Shown here piece after piece: positions 63,711 to 64,000 of a stretch of DNA of 64,000 nucleotides. Positions within the stretch are counted from its first letter, which is position 1, and every line of letters starts with the position of its first letter. The stretch comes from Streptomyces sp. DI166 (GTDB taxonomy: Bacteria; Actinomycetota; Actinomycetes; Streptomycetales; Streptomycetaceae), in NCBI RefSeq assembly GCF_900091315.1, contig NZ_FLSP01000024.1, positions 1 through 64,000 on the forward strand, given 5' to 3'. The position numbers were made by a program, and so were the translations under genes. The notes under the pieces are model-generated. The model was not told the origin of the DNA. It searched no databases and saw nothing but the letters and a program-made list of their open reading frames with translations.

Positions 63711-64000
63711 TCAGGCGTCCCGCGCGTCGAGGGCCGCCTGGAGGGACTCCTTGTACCCCTCGCTGGTGATCGTCGCCCCGGACACCGTGTCGATGTCCGC
63801 GCTCTGCGCCTGCAAGGTCTCCTCGACGAGCCGCGGTACGGCCGCCGTGGTCTGCGGATGGTCCGGCTGCTGCAGCATCCGCACCGAGGAGATCGCGTCG
63901 CCCTCGAAGGTCACCTCAACCTGTACGTGCCCCTTCTCGGTGTTGACCACCGAGCCCTCGATCACCAGCGCCGAACTGCCGGAGCCGCCGGAGGAGGAGG
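63711..64000 (-). CDS. FMN-binding domain protein, partial
   Basis: The C-terminal 96 residues or so are visible; the gene continues beyond the window. The domain has VEVTFEGDAISSVRML and DTVSGATITSEGYKESL, where SGAT is the flavinylation Thr site for ApbE. A Gly/Ser/Pro-rich stretch at the window edge suggests a linker after a signal or lipoprotein segment. Its stop is one base from the ApbE start, so the two are coupled. Confidence 0.88.
   Translation of the reverse strand, partial: SSSGGSGSSALVIEGSVVNTEKGHVQVEVTFEGDAISSVRMLQQPDHPQTTAAVPRLVEETLQAQSADIDTVSGATITSEGYKESLQAALDARDA

Overview
The window is chromosomal DNA of a Streptomyces-type actinomycete. Base composition is very high in G+C, most overlapping genes are coupled by ATGA or GTGA junctions, and GTG and TTG starts are common. 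Marker genes agree: a two-domain geosmin synthase, a conservon (cvnABCD), a gamma-butyrolactone receptor/synthase cluster, a subtilisin-inhibitor (SSI) family protein, and a DUF6230/DUF6114 pair. I found no rRNA, tRNA or CRISPR array and no large gene-free tract.

Layout. 1-6033 (+) is one tightly packed operon: a GTPase-associated protein (5' end outside the window, apparent frameshift), a membrane-anchored zinc-ribbon GTPase, a 39-residue membrane miniprotein, a vWA protein, a PP2C phosphatase and a protein kinase. It resembles the TerY-P (vWA/PP2C/kinase) triad joined to a double-GTPase/GAP1 module. Two convergent genes (6047-7903, -) carry an almost identical Asn/Gly-rich motif, at the N-terminus of a 106-aa protein and at the C-terminus of a 502-aa membrane protein. 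This is the arrangement seen in amyloid-signalling receptor/effector pairs and is my best candidate for an undescribed system. 7.9-19 kb holds housekeeping and resistance-like genes: ketopantoate-reductase-like, DUF1697, MMPL exporter, macrolide glycosyltransferase, APH-like kinase, LysR with an EamA exporter, YbaK deacylase, DEDD exonuclease and a SAV2148-type HEPN protein. 19.1-21.3 kb has a copper amine oxidase apparently split into two secreted proteins.

21.5-32.1 kb is the glycogen/trehalose region (glgX, treY, treZ). It is interrupted by two inverted M14 carboxypeptidase paralogues, one coupled to an SSI inhibitor, and by a DUF1707-FHA protein. A solitary tnpB element sits against the 3' end of treZ (32.1-33.5 kb). 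33.5-45.4 kb has a phosphotransferase lacking catalytic residues, an M24 peptidase, a PDZ protein, a LysR/GATase pair, a large hypothetical, geosmin synthase, a hydrolase-P450 pair and an ARMT1-type phosphatase. 45.5-48.8 kb is a butyrolactone signalling locus: two ArpA-type regulators, an AfsA homologue, a NmrA-type reductase and two autoregulatory-element-like operators. 48.9-54.1 kb encodes secreted or cell-surface proteins (S8 protease, AA10 LPMO, small secreted protein, DUF6230, DUF6114). 54.1-61.9 kb is a betaine-type ABC system whose binding-protein gene is separated from its other genes by the oppositely oriented conservon. The right end holds a methyltransferase, ApbE and an FMN-binding protein that runs off the edge.

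Regulatory themes. In-frame TTA (bldA-dependent) codons occur in the P450 and in the M14 gene coupled to the SSI inhibitor, linking both to developmental timing. Several strong convergent terminators, a palindrome filling a promoter spacer in front of the glycosyltransferase, and two ARE-like sites are visible.
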